Assembly: GCA_014607495.2 (NCBI GenBank)
Contig: CP053169.1
Span: 3,286,001-3,350,000, forward strand
DNA length: 64,000 nt
Direction: 5' to 3'
DNA from: Carposina sasakii
Taxonomy: Eukaryota; Arthropoda; Insecta; Lepidoptera; Carposinidae
Position 1 is the first letter of the stretch. The number at the start of each line of letters is the position of its first letter. Under the pieces are notes generated by a model. It made no database searches, was not told where the DNA came from, and saw only the letters and a list, made by a program, of their open reading frames with translations. The translations under genes were made by a program, and so were the position numbers. Below are positions 54,401 through 64,000 of the stretch, piece after piece.

Positions 54401-57400
54401 ATTCACAGACGAAACGTGCACAGAGCTGAAGTTACGGGAAAAAGTGCTGTCGATTCCAATAAAGCCGGGCACTTATCAAGGGACGGAAGTGCGTTTTAGG
54501 CAGGAAGGCGACCAAGGACCCACTAGGATACCAGCAGACGTTGTGTTTGTAACAGAAGACCGACCACACGAGGTCTACGTGCGATCTGGTCATAGCGACC
54601 TTCTCACAATCCGCACCGTGTCTTTGCGAGAAGCACTATGTGGTCTGACTATAACACTGCTTACGTTGGACAGAAGGACGTTGAGAGTTATGATATCAGA
54701 TGTCATCACGCCGACTTACGAAAAGATAATTGAAGACGAGGGCCTTCCAATTCTGGCGTGCCCAAAAAGAGCTAAAGGTAATCTAATAATACGATTTCGC
54801 GTGGAATTTCCCGAATATCTAACTAAACGCACCAAGAAAATGTTTGAGGAAGCATTCAAATTCAAAGATGCAGAAGACGCGAAATATCAGAAGCTTCCAT
54901 GTGGAACGCTGTCAGAGGATTCTTTGATTTAAAGTTTTCTTTTACACCGCTTCATTCGCTTATAACCAGATAGATACCTATTTAGTATTACTTATCTGAG
55001 ATAATTTTACACCTATTTTAAAATAAACTAAACTTGATCATAAAAAAATTATTATAAAAGCCATGAAGAACCTTATTCATGATAAAAGCCCTTAAACAGA
55101 TCATCAATAATCTTACCTTCAAATCCGTCGGATTGTAGAAGCTCTTCGAACACATGGAGCAAACGTACGGCCTCTCCCCCCAATGCCTGGCCATATGCGA
55201 CCGCAGCGCGTATCCGCTGTAGAAACGTTTCTCGCAAACAGTACACTGGTGGGTTTTCTGCTCGAAGTGGGTTTGCCTGTGGCGGTAGAGTAAGGTTTTC
55301 GTCTGGAAGGTCCGCTGGCAGACGGAGCAAGTTGGCTGTTTAGGTGGTCGCTGTTCGTGGGTACGCATGTGCATTTTCAACATACCTGGACCCTGAAAGG
55401 TTTGCTTAAGTTAATATCATGATCGGTTACAATAGTAGATTATTTTGATCCAAAATAAAATTTTAAAAAATAAGTTCCTCTACGATAATGGGCAAACCCA
55501 TAATTTAACAAAAGAAACATTTTATTTTGTATGGTAAGGTAGTATCTTCTATATTTTGTGAATGAATCATCCAAGACCTGTTACTATTGGAGTAGGTACA
55601 TACATTCAAGATTAATACGAGTATACCTAAGGTTCCTTGAATCCTACCTGGTTACGGAATAGTATAAAAATTCTCATTAACAACACACTTTCTTACCTTA
55701 AAAGTCCTCTCACAAATCGGGCACATCGGTGGCTTCTTGCAGTTCGCCTTAATCCAGTTGCTATGGGATCTCATGTGCTGCTTTAGCCACCTCGCATGCT
55801 TGAACTCTTTATGACAGAGGTTACAAACATGGCGTCCAGAAGACGCTGTCGAGGTTTGGAAGACCACCATTTGGAGGTAGTTCTCCTCATCTGAGTTGAG
55901 AGCATCCTCATCTTTGCGTTGCGGCTGCAGCGGAGGAAGTGGTGGAAGCTGCTGCTGTTGTTCTGGCTGATAAGGAATTACAATTTAATGACAACAATTT
56001 AGGCCCACTTCATCACTATAACTAAGTACCCCTGCGCTATGATTATGTAAATAAGGCTGTGCAAATCTTAATGAAATTTGTAGGGAAGAAGAAGCAGCAG
56101 TGGGTGAGTGTTGGCTCAATGAAATTCGTTGACATTATGGGCCAATGAATAGGATTTCACACGCATCCGTAGCAAAGCAACATAGCATACCACATCTTTG
56201 ATGAAAAAGGCAGCATAAGGTCCAAAAGTATTTACCAACGTCTCCGGCTTCTCCGGCTGAAATTCATGCAGCTCTTGCGTGGTAGACTGCTCAGGAGTGA
56301 TGAAGAAGCCGTCTAGAGCCTGAGACGCGTTGGCGGCCAGCGGCAGCGTCATGTATTGAAGGTATGGAGTCTGATCCGGCGGAGGTAGTAAGTCCTTCTC
56401 CTAGGGAAATATAAGTGTTTTGAGTACTTGCTGGCCGAGGCAATTTAGATACGGAGGATTCGCTTCGCGTAAACTCAACGGTCTCTGCAGCGATGGCTGT
56501 GGCATCTAATTTAATAGAACTAAGTGTTGTACCTAACTGCATTGCAGAGCAATAAGTAGGTAGGTGGATAGGTAGCCTTAATACGGCATCGAAAGACTGC
56601 ATCTTATGTTTTTACGAAGATGTCGGTCGAGTACCTAACCATCAGACGTGGCACGTGACTTGTCGCTATATGGTGTTCGTCGCCTGAATTCCACGATTCC
56701 ACGTCCGTCTTTCATATCATGTTTGTGTAGGTATTTTGTATTTGCTAGCATTTTACCTAAAGGAATCTATACCTAACTATGAAGTAACTATTGTGCCCTT
56801 ACCGCAAGTTTGAGCTGCTCTTCAGCCATCGCCTTGGCTTGTTCTCGCAGCGTGATCTCGTTCCTCTCGGCCATCTCCTTGAAGGCGTGACACCGCGAGA
56901 TTTGGTGCACGCATTGCAGACACAGCTGGGATGGCAGACCATCGCCTACTGCCACCTACATACATAGATACATACTTACTTATACAGGAATATAATGAGT
57001 GTTAACCAGGCAAAATACTCGTAAATATTGATAATATGACTCAAGCCAAAACAACTTTAATTACAACGATCAATCACGCCCCTTATACCCAACCCAAAGA
57101 CTTGGGAAGAAGTGTGCACATTGTCATTGGTCCGTCGCGCGTCGTTGCAATCCTACAGTTTAATGTGTGTAGGCAAGCCAGTATTCTGATAAGATCTCTG
57201 TCTCGTGGGTACTAAGCTACCAACTACGATGTATATAATACATATAGATACCTAGGTGAATAAATAAGTAATTACTTATAGAAAAAACCATGAGTCGGAA
57301 CAAACATTAATTTGCACTTTAGCACCTACTGGGGATCGAACCCAGGACCTATGGCGAGTCGTCATACGCTACCAATCGATGTTCGATAATAGCGCCTCCT

Positions 57401-59185
57401 CTTTGTCCTTCCTTCATGTATCAACCACCTTAATATAATGATGATCTCCGACTGTATTTCGGCCAAGGCGACCAATCTCTACGGAGATTGGTCAGGTACG
57501 CAGGAGATATTATAGTGCACAAGTGTGTGCGCAAACACAGATGCACTCTCTATTCCGTTACTCTCATAGTCCGATGGGACGGAAAGCCGACACGACCGGA
57601 GAGAGATCAGTGCTTTCCGAGGCACGAGCTAAGTGACAATTTTGCAACATTAAAATCTGTACATGAAATAAATTAATTGGTACAGGCCCGTGACTGGGAT
57701 CGAACTTACGCCTCCTGCTTGGAAGGTGCAAGTCTTAACCACTGGGCTATCACCGCTACGTTAATATAATAGCGTTGTCCTAAATGCATTAGAAAAAGAT
57801 TTGTTACGACTACGGTACTTAACCAACTTACAATAAAAATATACCTACTATTCGTAAAGTAATCCCATAGAATTCGTAGAAGAGGTCTCTTATAGAAATA
57901 AATACGCTTTTATTTACATGTAATGTGCCATTTTGAATGTTCGTTCGTGTAAAATAAAGAACATAAATTAATGAATAACTACACGAAATAAATGAGAAAC
58001 ACCATTTTATTATTATGAAAATTGCTAGTCTAATTAGTTTGTTAGATATTTATTTAGGTGTTGACGTTATTTATTACATACTTTGATCCAGAAATGGCCC
58101 TGCAGTGGTGTTTAAATAATCGCGGTCAATTTGTTGTCATATCCACTGAATATAAAAGTTTTATATCCTTATAATGCTTGCCTCTGTTGATTCTGACTTA
58201 CAAGAGTTGCAGTGGCGGGAATGAGTGGTGGGCCAATCTTAGTAAGTATAATATGTGTTTGTTATAACATCACTTAAGACTATGGATTCAATTTTGATGG
58301 CTAATTTTAGGATAGGATCCCCTTGTAGATACTGACCCAACTCCTTAATTTAGGATGATTCATGGGCTCTTTCAGGATAGGATCCCCTTGTACTGACCCA
58401 ACTCCTTAATTTAGGATTATTCGTGGGCTCTTTCAGTTTTTGGTAATCATAGTAGTACTACCTACATAGACCTTACCACAGGTTTCCAGGGATGATTAAA
58501 TGTTGGTACCAAATTAACCTTCCTACTAGCTAGTAGGTGTCATTTTAAGCATTTGGTGCAAGTGAGCCAACAATATGAAGTTCAACTTATATTGTAGGTA
58601 CCTACGTATAATAAAGACCTTGTACTAGGTACCTACCAAGCTAGCTAGGTTACCAACCTACTTATCACTGAACTTCAGTTACGACTTTAGTTTAAGATTT
58701 TTTTGAAAGTAGATGTTTCTTCGTAATATATATTATGAAAAAGATGACAGTATAGATATTTTATAATGTCCCCATATCTCTCTCGGTCATCCCTTAAGTT
58801 ACGTAAATAGCAATTATTTTCATTTCAGTCGCTCAAACGCCTCACATACTTGTTAGACTGAGACAACATTACATTTCTCAATCAATTTTCGTAAACGTAA
58901 GAATCTCGAAATTCATGCACCCACTCGGGATTTCTAAACAAAGATGACGCTATGCAAGTACGAGGCAAATAGATTGGTCTGTACACTAGTGCGACAAGGA
59001 TAACATGAGTTATCAATTAATCCTATAAAATCTATAAAATTAACACACGGTACCTGAGCTTTTGAAATAGTCATCAGCATTGTCGCAGTAAGTTGCTCGA
59101 ACAATGGCCTCATGTCCTTCTTTATTTGAAGGCAAGTACGACATATTTTGTCGAATTTCATGAACGGCTTAACAGGAGTAGCCAT
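48467..59185 (-). CDS. ZAD-domain C2H2 zinc-finger protein with Gln-rich tail, 813 residues
   Basis: Probable sequence-specific DNA-binding nuclear protein. Fourteen in-phase exons: 59054-59185, 56803-56955, 56236-56400, 55697-55966, 55117-55392, 53322-53511, 52721-52898, 52104-52297, 51077-51423, 50529-50711, 49815-49883, 49340-49408, 48984-49076, 48467-48589. The N-terminal ZAD dimerisation module carries its four cysteines as CRTC (15-18) and CLQC (56-59), split by an intron. A Gln/Pro linker (EQQQQLPPLPPLQP-like) follows, then 13 C2H2 fingers (for example CNLCHKEF...H, CQFCERKF...H, CGLCVKTY...H). Several fingers are interrupted by introns. A Gln/Ser-rich spacer separates fingers 12 and 13. 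The C-terminus is built of Gln/Val repeats, typical of an activation domain. A DNAJB13-like gene lies in intron 5 on the other strand. No orthologue name is assigned. Confidence 0.9.
49575..49722 (+). repeat. SINE family A 3' fragment
   Basis: Body and 3' end only: TTTCCGTCCCATCGGACTAT through GACCGAAATACCGTCGGAG. In a zinc-finger intron. Confidence 0.6.
50833..50913. repeat. Near-perfect 35-bp stem hairpin
   Basis: Arms 50833-50867 and 50879-50913 pair over 35 bp with two mismatches (TTGTGCCTATGTATTATTC is the outer part), loop 11 nt. It is flanked by TA on both sides, in the intron between zinc-finger exons 9 and 10. Could be a very small MITE or a pre-miRNA-like hairpin. Confidence 0.6.
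51705..51965. mobile_element. 260-bp foldback MITE in zinc-finger intron 8
   Basis: Long arms carrying AATAAGATGT, ATAGAGTGCT, ATGTCATACTAACA, TCGGTGCCTCACAATTCCAG and CACTTAGATT, mirrored around an AT-rich centre. Confidence 0.65.
53919..54932 (+). CDS. DNAJB13: DNAJB13-like type II J-protein, intronless
   Basis: A 337-residue J-protein in one exon. An N-terminal J domain (about 1-66) is followed by a short aromatic linker (YIPPYTYHGEPLRTFHEFFG) and a two-lobed DnaJ C-terminal substrate-binding domain without a zinc finger. EGDQGP..IPADVVF, and the HEFFG and GYxxHGxP segments, match the DNAJB13 family, known in vertebrates as a radial-spoke/axoneme component of sperm and cilia. The HPD tripeptide that stimulates Hsp70 is NPE here (32-34); vertebrate DNAJB13 also departs from HPD. 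The gene lies inside intron 5 of the zinc-finger gene, antisense to it, consistent with origin as a retrocopy. An AATAAA lies 90 bp after the stop. Sperm-flagellum expression is inferred from the family. Confidence 0.88.
   Translation: MGYDYYGILGVKRNCNQLEIKKAYRRLALKYNPERHNDDENMKRIFALIAEAYEVLVDHKNRAIYDQYGEEGLKRGVPTPAEYIPPYTYHGEPLRTFHEFFGTSNPYADLLDYYENPPTIFESPLGRGYKEKDATIIRPLSLSLEEVYTGCLKKMKIQRLVFTDETCTELKLREKVLSIPIKPGTYQGTEVRFRQEGDQGPTRIPADVVFVTEDRPHEVYVRSGHSDLLTIRTVSLREALCGLTITLLTLDRRTLRVMISDVITPTYEKIIEDEGLPILACPKRAKGNLIIRFRVEFPEYLTKRTKKMFEEAFKFKDAEDAKYQKLPCGTLSEDSLI
55022..55027 (+). terminator. AATAAA after the J-protein gene
   Basis: Canonical AATAAA 90 bp downstream of the TAA stop of the DNAJB13-like gene, 90 bp before exon 5 of the antisense zinc-finger gene. 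Confidence 0.5.
57193..57383 (-). repeat. SINE family B copy
   Basis: Inverted copy: CTCGTGGGTACTAAGCTACC through GGGGATCGAACCCAGGAC. Zinc-finger intron 1. Confidence 0.6.
57441..57757 (-). mobile_element. SINE family A copy in zinc-finger intron 1
   Basis: Inverted full-length copy. At the right end, TTAACCACTGGGCTATCACC is the complement of the A-box region. Confidence 0.7.
58311..58438 (+). repeat. Tandem duplication of about 65 bp
   Basis: Two adjacent units beginning AGGATAGGATCCCCTTGT and ending GGGCTCTTTCAG, differing by a few bases and a small indel. Zinc-finger intron 1. Confidence 0.7.
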
Positions 59186-60884
59186 TTTGTATCACTTTCG
59201 TCCTTGCTCTACAAATAGTTTTCCAATGTATAATTTTATCTTTGAAATTATTTTAAAAAGTATGAAATTAAATTACGAAACTCCACTGTAAAGTTATGAA
59301 ACACTTAATTGAAACAATCAATTCTGCATTTTGGCACAACACCCAATCACTTGCAAAATTATCTAAAATTATGTACGAATGAAATGAAAGATGACAACAG
59401 CTAGCTTCACTTCGCAACCTTCGCATTTTGTTTGTGGGGGGGAACAATCGAAAATAGAAAGAGACAACAGCATAATTCATAATGGATGAAGCTCCTAGTG
59501 GGAAAGAGATACATAATGCAAGGTGAGTGTTCGATCGGAGCGAAAGCAAAGAATAGACAGCGCCACATCACTGCGCCATACTGGTGTATTTTTACTTGCC
59601 TACTAGGTGAGGAATTAAGAATTAATTTTACAGATTTTTTTCATTATTGTTCTGTTATGATTACAGACTATTATTATTATACTATAATTTGGAACTGCAT
59701 ACCTAGGTAATCACCGTAACCGCGGATAGCACTTTTGTTAAGTAGACGTACATTACAAGCATCTTACTTGCTCTTGTGGAAATAACATATGATAAAGAAA
59801 GATAGTCTATGTGAAAAGTCGCTCTAAGGGACTACTACTAGAAAACTGGATAAGGATGATTTGGATAATGAAAAACTTAATCGTAACATTCTCATTTCAG
59901 CGAGTTACATGTTTTGATTTGCAGCTTTATAAGTCCTACCTTGATGGTAAATAGGCACCTACTTATTCTGTTTATATTAAACTAGTGGACGCCCGCGACT
60001 TCGTCCGCGTGGACTGCAGAAAAAACAAAATGTCGAAATTACCCGGGATAATAATATTTTCCCGGGATAAAAAGTAGCCTGTATATTAATCCAGGGTGTC
60101 AGCTAACTCCATACCAAATTTTATTAAAATCGCTCTAGCCGTTTTTACGTGAAAGAGTAACAAACATCCATCCATCCATACTTACAAACTTTCGCATTTA
60201 TAATATTATAGTAGGATTAATGTTGATCATCGACCTAAAAGTAAGTTATTCAGTTTATAATAAAAATTATAAATAGACGCTTAGGCCTTGTGTATTGTTT
60301 TTAAGTTTCATACTTTCATGCATCGAACGTGTTAACTGGTAGTCTAAGTGGTCTCTTTCTAGTGGTGGTAGTTCTAGTGGTCAGAGGAATTAAATGTGTA
60401 ACTTTTCTTCCACATTTTCTGTGCAGCTGTATTGAAAGGACAGTGGACATACAAACATTCTTTATTATTATTGGATTTTGTATGAATATTTTTTACGAAG
60501 GTAACATTTAAGGTAGGTTTTTTTTCACGTCTGTAGATCGGATATAAAATATCCGTAAATATGTAATCACATCACTAGTCTAGGCAGAACTTTGACAGGA
60601 GGCAATTGGTTATCGTAGCGACCTTTTCTTAATTCATTTTATTATACCTTGTAAGCATCTGATTCTTCCGTTTGATATCAATAAGAGCAAACGAGACAGC
60701 AGTAATAAATTAACTCAATTAACATAAGGTAAACAAAATCGACGACTGACTTTTGGCATTTATCAACCAACACGAAGTCATTGTTGTGGTTTTTATTATT
60801 TTATAATTTTATTTAAATTAATTACATATCTTACTTAATAGCTTATCGCTGGTTTTGTGTTTGCGGTCTCTAGAGTTGGAGAAA
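59186..60884. promoter_or_regulatory. Divergent intergenic region of the zinc-finger gene and Gosr1
   Basis: The zinc-finger gene starts leftward at 59185 and Gosr1 rightward at 60885. An exon-like segment ending at 59522 (AATGCAAG|GTGAGT) points right, and a TCTCTAG acceptor sits at about 60869-60875. A Gosr1 leader exon may therefore lie only about 300 bp from the zinc-finger start, giving a compact bidirectional promoter. A Helitron-like repeat occupies 59982-60223. No other coding signal is seen. Confidence 0.35.
59982..60223 (-). mobile_element. Lep1-like Helitron-type repeat
   Basis: Inverted copy: ACTAGTGGACGCCCGCGACT at the left and a TTTATAATATTATAGTAGGAT end at the right. Confidence 0.65.
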
Positions 60885-63450
60885 ATGGCTGCAGTGATGG
60901 CGGCATCCTCCTGGGAAGGTCAGTATTTTTTATAATTTTGCCTGAACAAAATCGCTATGACGTTGCAAGTAGAAATTCTGCATCAAATACCTTTCAGAGC
61001 AAAATAACAATGATTAGTCTACAAAAACAAGCGATTTCCTAGTACAAAGTTGTTAAGGTTCACTAACACATCACCAGCACAGTGTAGCCTGCTCAGCACA
61101 CCCTGCCTGTCGTGCCATAGCTTCGTTCGTACACTGATACGATCATCAGAGACATCCATATATCATTGCTTCTCAGTGTGGGGTTATCTAGGTTAATGTG
61201 TTGTAAAAGTGTATGCATATTTATTGCTGTGTACTTACTGCAATGATTCATCTAACAGCTAACTAATCCAATCATTGGTTTTTTCAGATTTGCGAAAGCA
61301 AGCCCGCACCCTAGAGAATGATATAGATATGAAACTTGTAGCATTCAGTAAACTCGGAGTAAACACTAATCCTGGCCTCAGTTCTGAGAGTATGCCCCTC
61401 ATCAACACATATGACATGTTTGATACTATGTATATGGAGCTGGAACAACTATTGAATATGGTAGGATATTGGTACTTTTGTTGTATTATAGTAACCTGGG
61501 GGGTATCATAACTCCTATATTTATTATTTATCTTGCAAAAGCAATGTAATGGCTATGTGAAATCAAAAGTTGTACAGCTATTGCTTATAAAATTGTTATT
61601 ATATCTGCTACCAGGAATGTAAATGTATTGCAACACAATCACTTTACAATTTTCTCTAGCATAATGGTGCAATCATTCTAATCAGGGAAAAATACATACA
61701 TATAATCACGCCTTTACAAGTATCCCTTACGGGGTAGGCAGAGCACCAAGGGCCGATAGAACCACATGGTGCCACTTCTGACCAATTTTGAGGGTATAGT
61801 TGAGATGTAAAAGTTCGGTTAGTAGTGACAGGTGGTCAGCCCATCGCCTACAAAACACAAAAACCCTCTTGTCCCTCTACTGACTTGTATAGTATTCTTG
61901 GGAAGAGAAGCAGCTGTAGTATTATACATTTGTTTTTTCACTCCCAGAGCAGCAGGAAAACAGTTTACAACAATACAGTCATGCTTATCCTTTACAGGAT
62001 TTGTTCCATGTATCTACAGCACATAATATTTTTTTCAGCTTTCAACAATCAATGACAAAATGGCAGATATAGCACCAAATGGCACAGCTACAATGCACAC
62101 CATAAAGAGGCATCGAGAAATATTAATGGTATGTAGATATAAAAGTAATGAAATGACATAATAGGCACAAAGAGGCATTTCAGGGTGTTTTGGTTCCACT
62201 GGTCCTGAAACCAGTGTTGAGTGTCAAATTATTAGTCATTTGTGGTTTTGACATTGGTATAAGTGATCTAGTCAGTAACTATTAAAAACAGAGTTACATC
62301 ATTTGATTGTACTTAATTTAAGCTATATTTTTTGAGCTACTTATCAAAGTTGATAGAGCTGCATTGCATATTTGCAATCTCTCCTTTGACACTTTCGGAA
62401 AACCTTATGTGGGCCTACCTAAATGCTTACCCAATAGACTCCTTGTGACCTTGTCACGGGTCAAAAGCTACCGTATAATGGTATCCTCTATCTTCAGGAC
62501 TACCAACAAGAGTTCTCGAAGACCTCCCTCCGAGTGAACGCTCGTCGCGAGCGCGAGGAGTTGTTGGGAGGAGGCAGTCCGCCGCCCTCCGCCATCGCCG
62601 GTCTGAGCCGACGCGACCAGTATGCTAAGGAGGCTAACCATTTACACAGGTATGATAACCATTACTATAGCTATGCCCTTTATGATCCTGCCCTGAATGG
62701 AATAGTCAATTATGGGGACACGGCCAATGGGGCCAGCGGGAATACATGAAACAAAATTACTAACAAAAATAAATATTTTGAGATCCTCATAACGAGCCCT
62801 TTCATTTGATATGTGACAGTTCATCTATACATATAATAAAATTGTAATGGATTGATGTTTGTGCATGCTAATCTCAGAAACGGCTGGACCTATTTCGATG
62901 CAGTTTTCAGGAATATATTGTGACAGGTCCCACTTAACATATAGGCTACTTTTTATCCTGGATAATTTCGACATTTTCTGTAGTCCACGCGGACGGAGTC
63001 GCGGGCGTCCACTAGTTAATATACCTTTAATCAATTTTTATACCCTGTAATTGGCTTCTTTGCTGTAAGTTAAATTATATTGTTCTATAAGCTGTTGGCT
63101 GTTCATAGAGCTGTTAAAAATAAATAAATGTCGACTATATTTCCAGTGGCGATAGGCTCACCCCCTACCACGTCGGACTTAACAGGTTAACAGGGTGAAA
63201 AGTGGGTGTGTATTTGGCACACTTTTGCCTAACCTCTTTAGGGTTTAACGGGCGTGACTATACAGGGTGTAGGTGACAGCCAGGCAAATATTGATACCGT
63301 GACATCAGACCCGGTATGTATGTATATTTCCAGTTCGCACATCCTAGTCGACGAACAGATAAACATAGCGATGGAGGCGCGCGAACACCTCACGTCACAG
63401 AGACAGAGCTTCAAACGGATGCAAACCACTTTCAACAACATCACCAACAA
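60885..63450 (+). CDS. Gosr1: Golgi SNAP receptor complex member 1 (GOS28), 5' part
   Basis: Qb-SNARE of ER-Golgi and intra-Golgi transport. Five exons are present: 60885-60918, 61288-61460, 62039-62128, 62498-62649, 63334-63450, in phase, giving 188 codons plus two bases. The C-terminal SNARE helix end and membrane anchor must lie beyond the window. Matches to the family are WEDLRKQARTLENDID..LVAFSKLG at the start, then MPLINTYDMFDTM..ELEQLL, LSTINDKMADI with MHTIKRHREIL, DYQQEFSKT, and IAMEAREHLTSQRQSFKRMQ of the SNARE motif. Exon 4 carries an Arg/Glu and Gly/Ser/Pro-rich loop. Introns contain a Helitron-like repeat and other dispersed repeats. The start is the first ATG (GAAAATGG context) just after a splice-acceptor-like TCTCTAG, so a 5' UTR intron is possible. 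Confidence 0.9.
61695..61955 (+). repeat. Dispersed repeat (GACAGGTGGTCAGCCCATCG family)
   Basis: Close copy of 44395-44650, in Gosr1 intron 2. Confidence 0.55.
62828..63015 (+). mobile_element. Lep1-like repeat in Gosr1 intron 4
   Basis: Internally deleted copy with GTGCATGCTAATCTCAGAAA and the GCGGGCGTCCACTAGT end. Confidence 0.6.
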
Positions 63451-63519
63451 GTAAGTATTGTTGACACTAATGTTCAATAAAGACATGGCCTAACTAGCTA
63501 CCGCCCGTCACACTTCTGA

Positions 63520-64000
63520 CCGACTCTGTAAATAAATAAATAGATATTCACACACTACATAACACATTGACCTAGTCCCACATTAAGATCCCTAAGGTCT
63601 TGTGTCGTGGGTACTAAGCAACGGTGTATAAATAGCGGTGATAGCCCAGTGGTTAAGACGTGCACCTTCCAAGCGGGAGGCGTAAGTTCGATCCCAGTCA
63701 TTTCATGTACAGATTTTAATGTTGCAAAATTGTCACTTAGCTTGTGCCTCGGAAAGCACGTAAAACCGTTGGTCCTGCGCCTGATCTCTCTCCGGTCGTG
63801 TCGGCTTTCCGTCCCATCGGACTATGAGAGTGAGGGAATAGAGAGTGCATCTGTGTTTGCGCACACACTTGTGCACTATAATATCTCCTGCGTACCTGGC
63901 CAATCTATGTAGAGATTGGTCGCCTTGACCGAAATACGGTCGGAGATCATCATATAAATACATAGATAAGTATATAAACATCCATGACTCGGAAACAAAC
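63520..64000 (-). mobile_element. SINE family B copy, interrupted and cut by window end
   Basis: Left part to 63634 and right part from 63953 match the reverse of the copy at 19042-19285. The tRNA-like head lies beyond the window. Confidence 0.7.
63635..63952 (+). mobile_element. SINE family A inserted in a SINE family B copy
   Basis: tRNA-like head GCGGTGATAGCCCAGTGGTT, B-box TAAGTTCGATCCCAG, 318 bp in all. Flanked by direct TATAAATA (63627-63634 and 63953-63960), present once in uninterrupted family B copies. Confidence 0.8.

Overview
The window is nuclear DNA of an insect, almost certainly a moth or butterfly. Its genes have many short exons with GT/AG introns and insect-type proteins. 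The AT-rich space between them is packed with dispersed repeats of the kind common in Lepidoptera: short Helitron-like repeats ending in GCGGGCGTCCACTAGT, tRNA-headed SINEs, foldback MITEs and short LINE 3' ends.

Layout. From 2.6 to 11.1 kb (minus strand) and from 19.7 to 28.7 kb (minus strand) lie two tandem acid beta-glucosidase (glucosylceramidase, GH30) genes. Each has 12 exons with matching intron phases, and both keep the catalytic glutamates. Between them, on the plus strand (14.0-16.3 kb), I assembled a small four-exon gene for a 117-residue protein that I do not recognise. From 29.9 to 36.3 kb (minus) is a gene for a long, low-complexity protein of about 1352 residues whose first exon encodes a signal peptide. 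From 39.7 to 44.1 kb (plus) is Cdk1 in seven exons. From 48.5 to 59.2 kb (minus) is a 14-exon ZAD / C2H2 zinc-finger transcription factor with 13 fingers and a glutamine-rich tail. An intronless DNAJB13-like J-protein gene (53.9-54.9 kb, plus) sits in its fifth intron. From 60.9 kb to the right edge (plus) are the first five exons of the Golgi SNARE Gosr1/GOS28, cut by the window end.

The genes do not form one pathway. The two glucosidases are a lysosomal pair from an old tandem duplication. Cdk1, Gosr1 and the zinc-finger factor are housekeeping or regulatory genes. Most non-genic DNA is transposon-derived, and several insertions can be resolved to the base from target-site duplications and from empty copies elsewhere in the same window. 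The most unusual items are the unrecognised small gene, a 1.75-kb inverted-repeat element with subterminal CTCGAG/TCTGAC motifs inside the last intron of the second glucosidase, the nested J-protein with a degenerate HPD motif, and a near-perfect 35-bp-stem hairpin in a zinc-finger intron.

All exon models were built by eye from splice consensus, phase and family resemblance. No alignment or database search was run.
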